Both the position numbers and the translations under genes were made by a program. Shown one piece after another: positions 37,825 through 49,715 of a stretch of 64,000 nucleotides of DNA; position 1 is the stretch's first letter, and each line of letters begins with the position of its first letter. The stretch comes from Paraburkholderia sp. (GTDB taxonomy: Bacteria > Pseudomonadota > Gammaproteobacteria > Burkholderiales > Burkholderiaceae), in the NCBI RefSeq assembly GCF_004298475.1, contig NZ_SCRP01000008.1:1-64000 (forward strand). Direction: 5' to 3'. The notes beneath the pieces were generated by a model that was not told where the DNA came from, ran no database searches, and saw nothing but the letters and a program-made list of their open reading frames with translations.

Positions 37825-39120
37825 ATGTTTTCCATTCCTTATCGTTTGGCATCGAACCGCGTATTCGCGGCTCTTCAGACCGTGGCGAGCGGCGGCGCGC
37901 CGCGCCCCGCGGTGCCCGCACCGCGCTTCGCCACACCCGCTGCCTCGGCGGGCGTCGACGACGCTCCTGCCGTGCGCCTCCTCACCGACATGCTGAGCGT
38001 TGCGGCACGCCGCAACGCCTCCGATCTTCACGTCGAGCCGCTCGAGCACGGCTGGCGTATCCGGCTGCGCATCGATGGCGTGCTGCACGAGGTGGCGCGG
38101 CCGCCCAGGCATCTACGCGATGCGTTCATCACACGCGTCAAGGTGCTCGCACGCATGGATATCGCCGAGCGGCGCGTTCCGCTCGACGGCCGCTTGCGGC
38201 TCGTATCGCCGCTGCCGGCGCAAGCCGCCGAAGACTATCGCGTGAATTCGCTGCCTACGTTGTTCGGCGAAAAGCTCGTGTTGCGGCGGCTCGAAGCGTT
38301 GCCCGAGAACCTCACGCTCGCGGCGCTCGGGCTCGACGAAGCACAGCGGCAGAGCGTCGCCGATGCGATCCGCGCGCCGCACGGCCTCGTGCTCGTGACG
38401 GGGCCGACCGGCAGCGGCAAGACGCTCTCGCTGTACTGCTTCCTGCAGATGCTGAACAACGACTCGCGCAATCTGTGCTCGGTGGAAGATCCCGCGGAGA
38501 TCCAGCTCGCGGGCATCAACCAGGTCAATGTGCGCGAGAAGGCCGGACTCACGTTTGCCGTCGCCCTGCGCGCATTGCTGCGCCAGGACCCGGACGTGAT
38601 CATGATCGGCGAGATTCGCGACGAGGAAACCGCGAGCGTCGCGGTGAAAGCCGCGCAGACCGGCCACCTCGTGCTCTCGACACTGCACACCAACGACGCG
38701 CCCGCAGCAGCCGCGCGCCTGATCGATATCGGCGTCGAGCCTTATAACCTTGCGGGCGCGCTGCGGCTCGTCACGGCGCAGCGGCTCGTGCGGAGGCTTT
38801 GCCCGCAATGCCGCGTGCCGGCGCGGGAATCGGCAGCGGTGTTGCGCGCGGCCGGGCTGGACGGAGATCAAACGATTTACGAAGCATGCGGCTGCGAATC
38901 GTGCCACGGCATCGGGTATCGCGGGCGCATCGGAATCCATGAGGTCATGCCGGTCTCGGCTGCGATGCGCGAACGGATCGTCGCGAAGCAAGGTGCACAC
39001 GTCATTGCCCAGCAGGCGCGCGCGGACGGCGCGGCGACGCTGCGCGAAGCCGCACTGGCACGCGTACGCGACGGTACGACGAGCCTTGCCGAGGCGCTCT
39101 CGGCCACGGATTCGCCATGA
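37825..39120 (+). CDS. pilB: GspE/PilB-type assembly ATPase, short form
   Basis: A 431-residue secretion ATPase powering pilus or pseudopilus assembly. The N2-type domain at about residues 45-150 contains ASDLHVEPLEHGWRIRLRIDG. The ATPase core has Walker A GPTGSGKTLSLY, the Asp box EDPAEIQLAGINQVNV, Walker B LLRQDPDVIMIGEIRDEETA, the His box TGHLVLSTLHTNDA, and a four-Cys zinc site (LCPQCR and CGCESCHG). It lacks the N-terminal domain (T2SSE_N) of full-length PilB/GspE, about 130 residues shorter than usual. It overlaps pilC by 4 nt. Type IV pilus versus type II use is not decided by sequence. Confidence 0.85.
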   Translation: MFSIPYRLASNRVFAALQTVASGGAPRPAVPAPRFATPAASAGVDDAPAVRLLTDMLSVAARRNASDLHVEPLEHGWRIRLRIDGVLHEVARPPRHLRDAFITRVKVLARMDIAERRVPLDGRLRLVSPLPAQAAEDYRVNSLPTLFGEKLVLRRLEALPENLTLAALGLDEAQRQSVADAIRAPHGLVLVTGPTGSGKTLSLYCFLQMLNNDSRNLCSVEDPAEIQLAGINQVNVREKAGLTFAVALRALLRQDPDVIMIGEIRDEETASVAVKAAQTGHLVLSTLHTNDAPAAAARLIDIGVEPYNLAGALRLVTAQRLVRRLCPQCRVPARESAAVLRAAGLDGDQTIYEACGCESCHGIGYRGRIGIHEVMPVSAAMRERIVAKQGAHVIAQQARADGAATLREAALARVRDGTTSLAEALSATDSP

Positions 39121-40343
39121 CGCCCGCACGCCCTCATCGGGATCGCGCGCCGTCTGAATGGCGGTTCGCCTGGCGCGGCATTGACGCGACGGGCGCAGTG
39201 AGGCGCGGCACGTCGATCGCTATCGACGCCGCTGCCGCGCGCGACGCGCTCAAGCGCGAACGCATCACGATCACAGCGCTCGCACGACAGCGCGAGGCAC
39301 CCGTCCCACGCGCCGGTCCGGCAGACATCACGCGTTTCACACGCCAGTTGTCGAGCCTCCTGCACGCCGGCCTGCCGCTTGCACCCGCACTCGACCTGCT
39401 CGCACAGTCACCGGGACCGCAGGGCATGCCGCGCATCGTCGGCACGCTCGCGCGCGATATCTCGGCCGGCATGCGCTTTTCCGATTCACTCGCACGCCAT
39501 CCTCAGCGTTTCGGCGCACTGTATTGCCAGCTGGTGGCGGTCGGTGAGGCGTCGGGCGCGCTGGTCGCCGTGCTCGCGCGCATCGCCGACGATCGCGAGC
39601 GCGCCGCCGCACAACGCGCGAAAGTGCGCGCTGCACTCACCTATCCGGTTGCCGTGCTGTTGCTCGCGGTCGCGATCACGGCGGCATTGCTCATCTGGGT
39701 CGTCCCAACGTTCAGGCAGATCTTCGAAGGCTTCGGCGCGGCATTGCCGGCGCCCACGCAGTTCGTGCTGATGCTGTCAGCGGGGGCGGCACGCTGGAGC
39801 CTGCCCGTCGCCGCGTGCTGCGCAACAGCCGTGTTCGCAGCGCGCGGCGCGATGCGACGTTCCGCGCGCGCCCGCATCGCCTTCGGTCGCCTCGCGCTGA
39901 AACTGCCGCTCGCGGGCACACTGCTCACCGCACTCTGCGCGGCGCGCTGGAGCCGGGCGCTCGGCACGCTACTCGCCGCAGGCACGCCGCTCGCCGACGC
40001 GTTCGACTCGCTCACCCATGCCAGCGGCAACGCACACTTCGACCACGCGACTGTGGGCATCAGCACACGGCTGCGGCATGGCGAGCGGCTCGCAGCCGCC
40101 ATGCGCGCTGCGGGCTGCTTTCCTGTCGAAGTGATCCAGCCGGTTGCCGTGGCGGAAGAGTCGGGGGCGCTCGACGCGATGCTGCTCGACGTCGCGTCGC
40201 TCGCCGACCGTCAGGTTGACGAAAAAATCGGGCTGCTTTCGAGTTTATGCGAGCCGCTTGTGATCGTCGTGCTCGGCGCGCTCGTCGGCGGACTTGTCGT
40301 CGCGATGTATCTTCCTATCATTGAACTCGGCAACGTGGTGTAG
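39117..40343 (+). CDS. pilC: PilC/GspF-type inner membrane platform protein
   Basis: A 408-residue inner membrane protein of the assembly platform. Two copies of the T2SSF domain are visible: TRQLSSLLHAGLPLAPALDLLA starting near residue 75 and CAARWSRALGTLLAAGTPLADAF near residue 270. Hydrophobic segments occur at about 180-200, 225-245 and 380-400. The ATG overlaps the stop of the ATPase gene (ATGA at 39117-39120), indicating coupled translation. The partner ATPase and prepilin peptidase flank it. Confidence 0.9.
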   Translation: MTPARPHRDRAPSEWRFAWRGIDATGAVRRGTSIAIDAAAARDALKRERITITALARQREAPVPRAGPADITRFTRQLSSLLHAGLPLAPALDLLAQSPGPQGMPRIVGTLARDISAGMRFSDSLARHPQRFGALYCQLVAVGEASGALVAVLARIADDRERAAAQRAKVRAALTYPVAVLLLAVAITAALLIWVVPTFRQIFEGFGAALPAPTQFVLMLSAGAARWSLPVAACCATAVFAARGAMRRSARARIAFGRLALKLPLAGTLLTALCAARWSRALGTLLAAGTPLADAFDSLTHASGNAHFDHATVGISTRLRHGERLAAAMRAAGCFPVEVIQPVAVAEESGALDAMLLDVASLADRQVDEKIGLLSSLCEPLVIVVLGALVGGLVVAMYLPIIELGNVV

Positions 40344-40370
40344 CATCGCTGCCAGATTCCAATACTGCCC

Positions 40371-41291
40371 ATGCCCGCTCATATTCTGTTCACTTCCGGG
40401 TTCGCGTCTGACGGACCACTCGGTGCGTTGCCGCCCGCCCTTCTGGCTTGCCTGGCAATCGTGCTGGGGCTCGTCGTGGGCAGCTTTCTGAACGTGGTCG
40501 TGCATCGCTTGCCGATCATGCTCGAACGCGCCTGGCGCGCCGATGCCGCTGCCGCTGATTCCGCCGACGCCGTGGAAACCACCGGCGAGCACTTCGCCGA
40601 CGACGGCCTGCCCGGCCGCTACAACCTGTGGCTTCCGCGCAGCGCCTGCCCGCACTGCGGCCACGTACTGCGCGCGTGGGAAAACATTCCCTTGCTGAGC
40701 TGGCTCGTACTGCGCGGACGCTGCAGCCACTGCCGCGCGCGTGTGAGCGTTCGCTATCCGCTCATCGAACTCGCGGGCGCGCTGTGTGCGCTGCTCGCGC
40801 TCGCCGTGTTCGGCCCTTCGGGCAAGGCGCTGGCCGCGTTCGCACTGTGCGCGGCGCTGATTGCTGCAAGCGCGATCGATCTCGAGCATCAGATGCTTTA
40901 CGACGAAATCACGCAGCCGCTGCTCTGGGCCGGACTGATCGTGAATCTGTCCGGCACGTTCGTCAGCCTGCGCGCTGCGGTAATCGGCGCCATCGCAGGC
41001 TATCTCGCACTCTGGTGCATCTACTGGCTGTTCCGGCTGCTGCGCGGCATCGAAGGCATGGGTCAGGGCGATTTCAAGCTGCTGGCTGCGCTCGGCGCGT
41101 GGCTCGGCTGGGGCGCGCTGCCCCAGATCGTCGCAATCGCCGCCGTGGCTGGCGCGGTGATCGGACTCGCAGCCACATGGACCGGGCGCATGCGCTTCGA
41201 AGAGCCGCTGCCGTTCGGTCCGTATCTTGCCCTGGGCGCGTTTGTCACGCTGTTCGCAGGCACGCCGCTTTATTTTGTGTGGGGGAACTGA
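40371..41291 (+). CDS. pilD: Prepilin peptidase/N-methyltransferase PilD
   Basis: A 306-residue bifunctional membrane aspartic protease that cleaves prepilin leaders and methylates the new N-terminus. The cytoplasmic zinc-type tetracysteine is CPHCGH and CSHCRA, 21 residues apart. Catalytic Asp residues are in SAIDLEHQMLYDEIT and in EGMGQGDFKLLAALG (the GxGD motif). About eight membrane segments are present. It ends 3 nt before coaE. No prepilin substrate is encoded nearby. Confidence 0.94.
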   Translation: MPAHILFTSGFASDGPLGALPPALLACLAIVLGLVVGSFLNVVVHRLPIMLERAWRADAAAADSADAVETTGEHFADDGLPGRYNLWLPRSACPHCGHVLRAWENIPLLSWLVLRGRCSHCRARVSVRYPLIELAGALCALLALAVFGPSGKALAAFALCAALIAASAIDLEHQMLYDEITQPLLWAGLIVNLSGTFVSLRAAVIGAIAGYLALWCIYWLFRLLRGIEGMGQGDFKLLAALGAWLGWGALPQIVAIAAVAGAVIGLAATWTGRMRFEEPLPFGPYLALGAFVTLFAGTPLYFVWGN

Positions 41292-41294
41292 TCG

Positions 41295-41918
41295 ATGTTC
41301 TCAGTCGGACTGACAGGAGGCATAGGCAGCGGCAAATCGACTGTGGCGGATCTGTTTGCGGCACGCGGCGTGCCGGTGATCGACACCGATCTGATCGCCC
41401 ATCAGATCACGGCTCCCCACGGTGCCGCGATGCCACAGATCCTGGAACAATTCGGCCCCGAATTCGTTGCACCCGACGGCTCGATGGACCGCGCCCGCAT
41501 GCGCGCGCGGGTCTTTAGCGACGAATCGGCGCGCAAGCGGCTCGAAGCGATTACGCATCCGCTGATCCGCGCGGAAACCGAGCGGGCGTCGCGCGCCGCG
41601 AGCGGGCCCTATGTGATCGTCGTGGTGCCGCTTCTCGTGGAATCCGGTACCTGGAAGAAGCGCGTCGACCGTGTCCTCGACGTCGATTGCAGCGTCGAGA
41701 CACAGATCGCACGCGTGATACGCCGCAACGACTTTACGCGCGAGCAGGTGCTGGCCATCATCGCGCGCCAGGCCACGCGCGAGGCGCGTCTCGCCGCGGC
41801 CGATCACGTCGTGCTCAACGACGGCGCATCGCTCGAAACACTCGGCCGCGACGTGGATGCACTGCACGCGGAGTACGTCGCGCTTGCACAGGAACAGGCA
41901 GCAGGCCCGCACGCCTGA
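41295..41918 (+). CDS. coaE: Dephospho-CoA kinase CoaE
   Basis: A 207-residue P-loop kinase for the last step of coenzyme A synthesis. It begins [20 protein letters not shown] (Walker A GGIGSGKS), then [15 protein letters not shown] and a lid region with [16 protein letters not shown]. It is complete, and follows pilD by 3 nt, the conserved pilBCD-coaE-zapD-yacG arrangement of proteobacteria. Confidence 0.96.
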   Translation: MFSVGLTGGIGSGKSTVADLFAARGVPVIDTDLIAHQITAPHGAAMPQILEQFGPEFVAPDGSMDRARMRARVFSDESARKRLEAITHPLIRAETERASRAASGPYVIVVVPLLVESGTWKKRVDRVLDVDCSVETQIARVIRRNDFTREQVLAIIARQATREARLAAADHVVLNDGASLETLGRDVDALHAEYVALAQEQAAGPHA

Positions 41919-42175
41919 GCTGCAGCAGCCTCGGCAAGCGTGCCGCCACAGGCGTGCAAAGAAGCGTTCGTCGTACTTAAGCGTTGCTACACGAGCGCGT
42001 CATGCTGGCGATCAACCGGTGACAAGTCGGCGATCCACGCGTGATCGGGCTGCGATCGACATGTGGTCCGCCGAAATTACGCGCAACTGCCCGGTCCCCC
42101 CGCGATTGCGACCGTAGTCTTGCGGCATTAGAATGTGCTGCAATCCTTCACCGACCACGCCAGAGGCGAGCGCGC

Positions 42176-42931
42176 TTGATTCTTTACGAGTATCCCTTCA
42201 ACGAGCGAATCCGTACGCTGCTGCGCCTCGAAGACCTGTTCGAGCGCTTCACGTTTTTCCTGACGCAGGAGGATCCGAGGGAACACCACGTCGCGCTCAC
42301 CACGCTTTTCGAAATCGCGGAAGTCGCAGGCCGCGCCGACCTCAAGTCGGACCTGATGAAGGAACTCGAAAGGCAACGTCAGACGCTCGCACCGTTCCGC
42401 GGCAATCCCGGCATCGAACAGAACGCGCTCGAAACCGTGCTCGGCGAAATCGAGCAGACACTCGCGGGCCTCACGCAGATGCAGGGCAAGACCGGCCAGC
42501 ATCTCTCCGAAAACGAGTGGCTCACGAGCATCCGCAGCCGCGCGATCATTCCGGGCGGCACCTGCAAGTTCGACCTGCCGTCGTACTACGCGTGGCAACA
42601 ATTGCATCCCGACCAGCGCCGTCAAGATATCGCCAAGTGGGTGATGCCGCTGCTGCCGTTGCGCGACGCGGCTTCGATCGTGCTGCGTCTCGCGCGCGAA
42701 TCGGGTCAGGCGTCGAAGGTGATGGCAATGCAGGGCAGCTACCAGCAGATGCTCGCGGGCCGTGCCTATCAGCTGATGCAGGTACGCGTGGCACCGGATT
42801 TGCGCATGATCCCGGAAGCGAGCGCCAACAAGTACATGCTGTGGGTGCGCTTCACCGTGCAGGATGGCGATCTGCGGCCGCGCGCCGTCGATGTCGACGT
42901 GCCGTTCCAGCTCACGCTGTGCAGCCTGTGA
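42176..42931 (+). CDS. zapD: Cell division protein ZapD
   Basis: A 251-residue FtsZ-binding protein (formerly YacF/DUF1342) that bundles FtsZ filaments at midcell. It reads [20 protein letters not shown] at the N-terminus, with [19 protein letters not shown] and [15 protein letters not shown] later. The start is TTG at 42176-42178, with GAGGCGAG just upstream; 45 open codons before it are not family-like. FtsZ itself is encoded at 51.7-52.9 kb. There is a 257-nt featureless gap before it. Confidence 0.93.
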   Translation: MILYEYPFNERIRTLLRLEDLFERFTFFLTQEDPREHHVALTTLFEIAEVAGRADLKSDLMKELERQRQTLAPFRGNPGIEQNALETVLGEIEQTLAGLTQMQGKTGQHLSENEWLTSIRSRAIIPGGTCKFDLPSYYAWQQLHPDQRRQDIAKWVMPLLPLRDAASIVLRLARESGQASKVMAMQGSYQQMLAGRAYQLMQVRVAPDLRMIPEASANKYMLWVRFTVQDGDLRPRAVDVDVPFQLTLCSL

Positions 42932-42982
42932 TGTCGCGTCACGGCAACATGTTCACCAACGCGGCAGCAGCCGGCTAAGCAA

Positions 42983-43177
42983 ATGGTCACCGTCGTCAAA
43001 TGTCCGACTTGCGGCAAGGATGTCCGCTGGGTGCCGGAAAACCGGTTCCGCCCGTTCTGCTCCGAACGTTGCAGGCAGATCGACCTGGGCGCCTGGGCCG
43101 CCGAAAAGTACCGCATCGGCGGTAACGACGAAGAGACGCCGCCCGAGGACGCGCCCCCCACCGACACGCGCCAGTAA
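42983..43177 (+). CDS. yacG: DNA gyrase inhibitor YacG
   Basis: A 64-residue zinc protein that in E. coli binds GyrB and inhibits gyrase. The four zinc cysteines are in KCPTCGKDV and [12 protein letters not shown] (C-x2-C, then C-x3-C). The ID-LG-W stretch that follows is the conserved core, and the tail is acidic. It follows zapD by 51 nt and ends the pilBCD-coaE-zapD-yacG run at a strong terminator. Confidence 0.95.
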   Translation: MVTVVKCPTCGKDVRWVPENRFRPFCSERCRQIDLGAWAAEKYRIGGNDEETPPEDAPPTDTRQ

Positions 43178-43218
43178 GCAGGTCAACAAGCAGGCCAATA
43201 AGCAGACACACCAAAAAG

Positions 43219-43257
43219 CAAAAAGCCGCTACGCGATTCACGCAGCGGCTTTTTTTG
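43219..43257. terminator. Bidirectional terminator between yacG and the Nudix gene
   Basis: AAAAGCCGCT at 43221-43230 pairs with AGCGGCTTTT at 43244-43253. A T-run reaches 43257 on the plus strand and an A-run precedes it for the convergent gene. Confidence 0.9.
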
Positions 43258-43262
43258 TCGCC

Positions 43263-43685
43263 TCACTCGGCTGCCAGCAATTCCAGCACGGGAATGGCGG
43301 CGGGCAGAAGCGGTTCGACGCTCGCCGGCAGCGACTGCCAGACGAACGCCTGGCCCTCGCGTCCGTGCGGCTCGCCGCTCCACTCGGTCACTTTGCAGAA
43401 ATAGAGGCGCACGTACGCGTGCGGATAATCGTGTTCGAGCGTGTGCCACAGATGGCACGCCTTCACGTCGATGCCCAGTTCCTCGTGCAGCTCGCGCGCA
43501 AGCGCCGCCTCGACCGACTCGCCCGCCTCCAGCTTGCCGCCCGGAAACTCCCAGTAGCCCGCGTAGGGTTTGCCGTCAGGGCGCTGCGCGAGCAGATAGC
43601 GGCCGTCCGGCTGCACCATCACGCCAACCGCCACTTCTGTCACCGGACGCGTCTGCGCCTTACCTGCTCCGTTGGCGCCGCTCAT
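43263..43685 (-). CDS. MutT-like Nudix hydrolase
   Basis: A 140-residue Nudix protein. The box spans GGKLEAGESVEAALARELHE followed by ELGI, fully matching GX5EX7REUXEEXGU. QRPDGKPYAGYWEFPGGK just before it is the MutT/8-oxo-dGTPase signature, so sanitation of oxidised dGTP is likely. The ATG at 43683-43685 overlaps the upstream ATPase gene by 4 nt; a large upstream open frame is a shadow of that gene. In some proteobacteria such a domain is fused to thiamine-phosphate synthase; here it is alone. Confidence 0.92.
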   Translation of the reverse strand: MSGANGAGKAQTRPVTEVAVGVMVQPDGRYLLAQRPDGKPYAGYWEFPGGKLEAGESVEAALARELHEELGIDVKACHLWHTLEHDYPHAYVRLYFCKVTEWSGEPHGREGQAFVWQSLPASVEPLLPAAIPVLELLAAE

Positions 43686-44554
43686 GCGTCTTGCACCTTC
43701 TTGCCCGACCAGTCGCGCGCGAACTGCCACGCGACGCGGCCCGAGCGCGAGCCGCGCTCCAGCGCCCAGACGAGCGCGTCGCTGCGTGCGGCTTCGACAT
43801 CGGCGTCGCCACAACCGAAATGGCGCAGCCAGTGGCCGACGATTGTCAGATAGTCGTCCTGCTTGAACGGATAGAAGCTCACCCACAGGCCGAAGCGCTC
43901 GGACAGCGAGATCTTCTCCTCGATCACCTCGCCCGGATGGATTTCGCCGTCCGGCATATGCCGGTACGTCTCGTTCTCGCTCATGTACTCGGGCAGCAAG
44001 TGGCGGCGGTTCGAGGTCGCGTAGATCAGCACGTTGTCGCCCTGCGCGGCCACCGAGCCGTCCAGCGCCACCTTGAGCGCCTTGTAGCCGGATTCGCCTT
44101 CCTCGAACGAGAGGTCGTCGCAGAACACGATGAATCGCTCGGTGCGCCCCGAGATCAGATCGACGATGTCACCCAGATCGTGCAGATCGTCCTTGTCGAC
44201 TTCGATGAGGCGCAGGCCGTCGTTCGCGAATGCGTTCAGGCACGCCTTGATCAGCGAAGACTTGCCCGTGCCGCGCGCGCCGGTGAGCAGCACGTTGTTC
44301 GCGGGCTTCTTCTGCACGAACTGGCGCGTGTTGCGTTCGATGAGATCTTTCTGGCGGTCGATGTTCTGCAGGTCGTCGAGCGTGATCGACGACACCGACG
44401 GCACCGGCTGCAGATAGCCGCGGCCCTGACGCTTACGCCAGCGAAACGCCACCGCAGCGTTCCAGTCGACAACCGGAGCGGCCGGCGGCAGCACCGCTTC
44501 GAGGCGGCCGATCAATGCTTCGGCGCGGGTCAGAAACTGTTCGAGCTTGTCCAT
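43682..44554 (-). CDS. DUF815 AAA-type ATP-binding protein
   Basis: A 290-residue AAA+ ATPase of unknown function. Walker A is LLTGARGTGKSSLI, Walker B is RFIVFCDDLSFEEGE, sensor 1 is VLIYATSNRRHL, and the arginine region is in EKISLSERFGLWVSFYPF. This order and spacing fit the DUF815 family. The N-terminal 60 residues are helical and lead into a basic stretch (RWRKRQGRGYLQ). The ATG at 44552-44554 (MDKLEQF) begins the family-like part. It follows argJ by 35 nt and overlaps the Nudix gene by 4 nt. Confidence 0.88.
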   Translation of the reverse strand: MDKLEQFLTRAEALIGRLEAVLPPAAPVVDWNAAVAFRWRKRQGRGYLQPVPSVSSITLDDLQNIDRQKDLIERNTRQFVQKKPANNVLLTGARGTGKSSLIKACLNAFANDGLRLIEVDKDDLHDLGDIVDLISGRTERFIVFCDDLSFEEGESGYKALKVALDGSVAAQGDNVLIYATSNRRHLLPEYMSENETYRHMPDGEIHPGEVIEEKISLSERFGLWVSFYPFKQDDYLTIVGHWLRHFGCGDADVEAARSDALVWALERGSRSGRVAWQFARDWSGKKVQDA

Positions 44555-44589
44555 GTGCGTAAGAGCCTGAAGAGCCGTAAGCCGCCAGA

Positions 44590-45831
44590 TCAGGAGCGGT
44601 AGTCGGCGTTGATGCTCACGTAGTCGTGCGAGAGATCGCAGGTCCAGACCGTGGCCTGTGCATCGCCGCGGCCGAGCAGCACGCGGATCAGGATCTCGCT
44701 CTTCTTCATGACGCGCTGGCCGTCTTCCTCGCGGTACGCCGGGTTGCGCCCGCCGCTCTTCGCGACGAGCACGTCGTCGAGATACAGGTCGATCTTGCCG
44801 ACATCGAGATCCGTCACGCCCGCATAGCCGATTGCGGCCAGGATGCGGCCGAGGTTGGGATCCGATGCGTAGAAAGCCGTCTTCACGAGCGGCGAATGGC
44901 CGATCGCGTAGGCGATCTGGCGGCATTCGGCGACGTCCTTGCCGCCTTCGACCTGCACTGTCATGAACTTCGTCGCGCCTTCGCCGTCGCGCACGATCAG
45001 TTGCGAGAGCGTCTGCGCCACGTCGGTCACGGCGTCGCGCAGCGCCGCGTAGGCGGGCGAGTCCGTCGACGTGATGGCCGGCAGGCTCGACTTGCCCGAT
45101 GCGATCAGCATGAACGAGTCGTTCGTCGACGTATCGCCGTCGATGGTGATGCAGTTGAACGAGCGGTCCGCGACGTGCTTCACGAGTTCGTCGAGCACCG
45201 GCTGCGCCACGTTCGCATCGAATGCGAGGAAGCCGAGCATCGTCGCCATGTTCGGCTTGATCATGCCCGCGCCCTTGCTGATGCCCGTGAGCGTGACCGT
45301 GTGGCCATCGATCACCACCTGGCGCGACGCGGCCTTCGGCAGCGTGTCGGTGGTCATGATCGATTGCGCCGCGTCGTACCAGTTCGCGGCCTTGCGGTTC
45401 GCGAGCGCGGCAGGCAGGCCGGCCTTCAGGCGGTCGACCGGCAACGGCTCCAGAATCACGCCCGTCGAGAACGGCAGCACCTGCGCGGGCTCGATGCCCG
45501 CGAGACGCGCGAGTTCATCGCAGGTCGCGCGCGCGTCGGCAAGACCGGGCTCGCCCGTGCCCGCATTCGCGTTGCCCGTGTTGATGACGAGCGCGCGGAT
45601 TCCCTTGCTGCCGCTACGCACCTTCGCGAGATGCTCGCGGCACACCGTTACCGGCGCTGCGCAGAAGCGGTTCAGCGTGAACACGCCCGCGACGCTCGCG
45701 CCTTTGTCGACGGAAATCACCAGCACGTCCTTGCGGTTGGGCTTGCGAATGTTGGCTTCGGCCCAGCCGAGCGTCACGCCGGCGACCGGATGAAGTTGTG
45801 CGGGATCGATCGAGGGAAAATTGACAGCCAT
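44590..45831 (-). CDS. argJ: Bifunctional glutamate N-acetyltransferase/amino-acid acetyltransferase ArgJ
   Basis: A 413-residue enzyme that transfers acetyl between ornithine and glutamate in the cyclic arginine pathway, and may also use acetyl-CoA. The self-cleavage site is in [18 protein letters not shown], where the precursor splits before the Thr of ATML to expose the nucleophile. [13 protein letters not shown] and the C-terminal motif lie beyond. AGGT precedes the ATG at 45829-45831. It is the first gene of argJ-DUF815-Nudix. Confidence 0.95.
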   Translation of the reverse strand: MAVNFPSIDPAQLHPVAGVTLGWAEANIRKPNRKDVLVISVDKGASVAGVFTLNRFCAAPVTVCREHLAKVRSGSKGIRALVINTGNANAGTGEPGLADARATCDELARLAGIEPAQVLPFSTGVILEPLPVDRLKAGLPAALANRKAANWYDAAQSIMTTDTLPKAASRQVVIDGHTVTLTGISKGAGMIKPNMATMLGFLAFDANVAQPVLDELVKHVADRSFNCITIDGDTSTNDSFMLIASGKSSLPAITSTDSPAYAALRDAVTDVAQTLSQLIVRDGEGATKFMTVQVEGGKDVAECRQIAYAIGHSPLVKTAFYASDPNLGRILAAIGYAGVTDLDVGKIDLYLDDVLVAKSGGRNPAYREEDGQRVMKKSEILIRVLLGRGDAQATVWTCDLSHDYVSINADYRS

Positions 45832-45893
45832 GGTGGCGACCTGTCGAAAAGGCAATGCCGACCGAGGCGCTTACAGCCTGGCCGGCATTGGGA

Positions 45894-45928
45894 ATCAAAA
45901 GGCAAGGCCCAGACACGAAGTCCGGGCC
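45894..45928 (-). terminator. Intrinsic terminator after secA
   Basis: On the minus strand GGCCCGGAC (45928-45920) pairs with GTCTGGGCC (45914-45906) with one G-T pair around TTCGT, followed by TTGCCTTTTG. It lies about 107 nt after secA and before argJ. Confidence 0.72.
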
Positions 45929-46034
45929 ACGGAATCAACTGCGGGGCTAACCGCTGAGCAAACTGCTGAGCCAACTGCGGGGCCGCGCAAAGCCGACGGC
46001 GGCGCGCATCACATCAAGCGCGCGCCGCCCGGCA

Positions 46035-48833
<2,799 letters not shown>

Positions 48834-49177
48834 CGGATCGGTGTCTGCGTCGCGGCTTCGGTCGGGATTCGTGCGTGGTTTTCGGCGTTCAACCTGCCAA
48901 ACCTGCGGCTGCACCCGAATCGGAAAGACCTCGGCGGCTTAAGCCCAAAATGGTGGATTCGAATCGGGCATTTTAGCACGCACCCTCATGCCCGCTTATG
49001 TCAGCGGCAAGACGAGATGACGCGCCAAATGCCCGCACGGAAAGCCTCCCGGCTGAGCGGCCCTGCCTGCTGGCAGGTCCGGTCCAGGCTGCCGGAAGGC
49101 GCGTGGGCGCTTGCCGTGCAAGCTACAATGGCGGCAATTGCACGCGACTTTACGTGTGCGCCCGTCCTCTTCCCAAC
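48834..49177. other. Divergent secA-dciA intergenic region
   Basis: 344 nt without a gene. Candidate -10 elements are TAAAAT on the minus strand (48970-48975) for secA and TACAAT at 49124-49129 for dciA, both without good -35 boxes. A perfect 6-bp hairpin, CCTGCC-TGCT-GGCAGG, lies at 49062-49077 between them. I found no SecM-like open frame. Confidence 0.5.
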
Positions 49178-49651
49178 ATGAGCCGCTTCTCGCCATTTTC
49201 AAGGCCGTCTGCGCCGCGCTACGCCCAGCCCGTGGGCGAACTGCTGAGCCGCACCGACGCGTTCGCGCCGCTGCGCGCCGGCGTCGAGCAGATGGCGGCG
49301 ATGCAGCGCGACCTCGACGCGCTGCTGCCCGATTACCTCGCGGCCAGCGTGGAGCCGGGCTTCATCAAGGACGGCAAGCTCGCGCTCTTCACCGCCCATA
49401 ATGCGCTCGCGGCGCGGCTGCGGCATCTGGAACCGCGCCTCGTGGCCGACCTGCAGGCGCGCGGCTGGCCGCTCGACGCCGTGCGTATCCGCGTGCGTCC
49501 GCAATCGGTCAAGGAAGCGAAACCGCCGAAGCAGGCGCGCATGACGCCGGTCGGCGCGGCGGCGCTGCAGGCGCTCAGCGAGGAATTGCCGCCTTCGCCG
49601 CTGCAAATCGCGCTGGCGAAAATGGCGGCGCGCCATTCGAACAAGCGCTGA
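49178..49651 (+). CDS. dciA: DciA-like replicative helicase loader (DUF721)
   Basis: A 157-residue protein of the DUF721 family, whose DciA members load DnaB in most bacteria lacking DnaC. The conserved domain covers about residues 20-115: KDGKLALFTAHNALAARLRH and WPLDAVRIRVRPQ fit its beta-rich KH-like core. The N-terminus (MSRFSPFSRPSAPRY) is basic and Pro-rich, and the tail is Pro/Ala-rich. The ATG at 49178 was chosen because the 60 open codons before it lack family character. The role is inferred from family. Confidence 0.82.
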   Translation: MSRFSPFSRPSAPRYAQPVGELLSRTDAFAPLRAGVEQMAAMQRDLDALLPDYLAASVEPGFIKDGKLALFTAHNALAARLRHLEPRLVADLQARGWPLDAVRIRVRPQSVKEAKPPKQARMTPVGAAALQALSEELPPSPLQIALAKMAARHSNKR

Positions 49652-49655
49652 AAAT

Positions 49656-49684
49656 GAAAAAGGGCGGCATGATGCCACCCTTTT
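49656..49684. terminator. Bidirectional terminator between dciA and lpxC
   Basis: GGGCGGCA at 49662-49669 pairs with TGCCACCC at 49673-49680 (one mismatch), flanked by an A-run upstream and TTTT downstream. It lies between convergent genes. Confidence 0.75.
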
Positions 49685-49715
49685 CGCTGATCGCCTGACG
49701 TGTTCGCGTTCGCGC

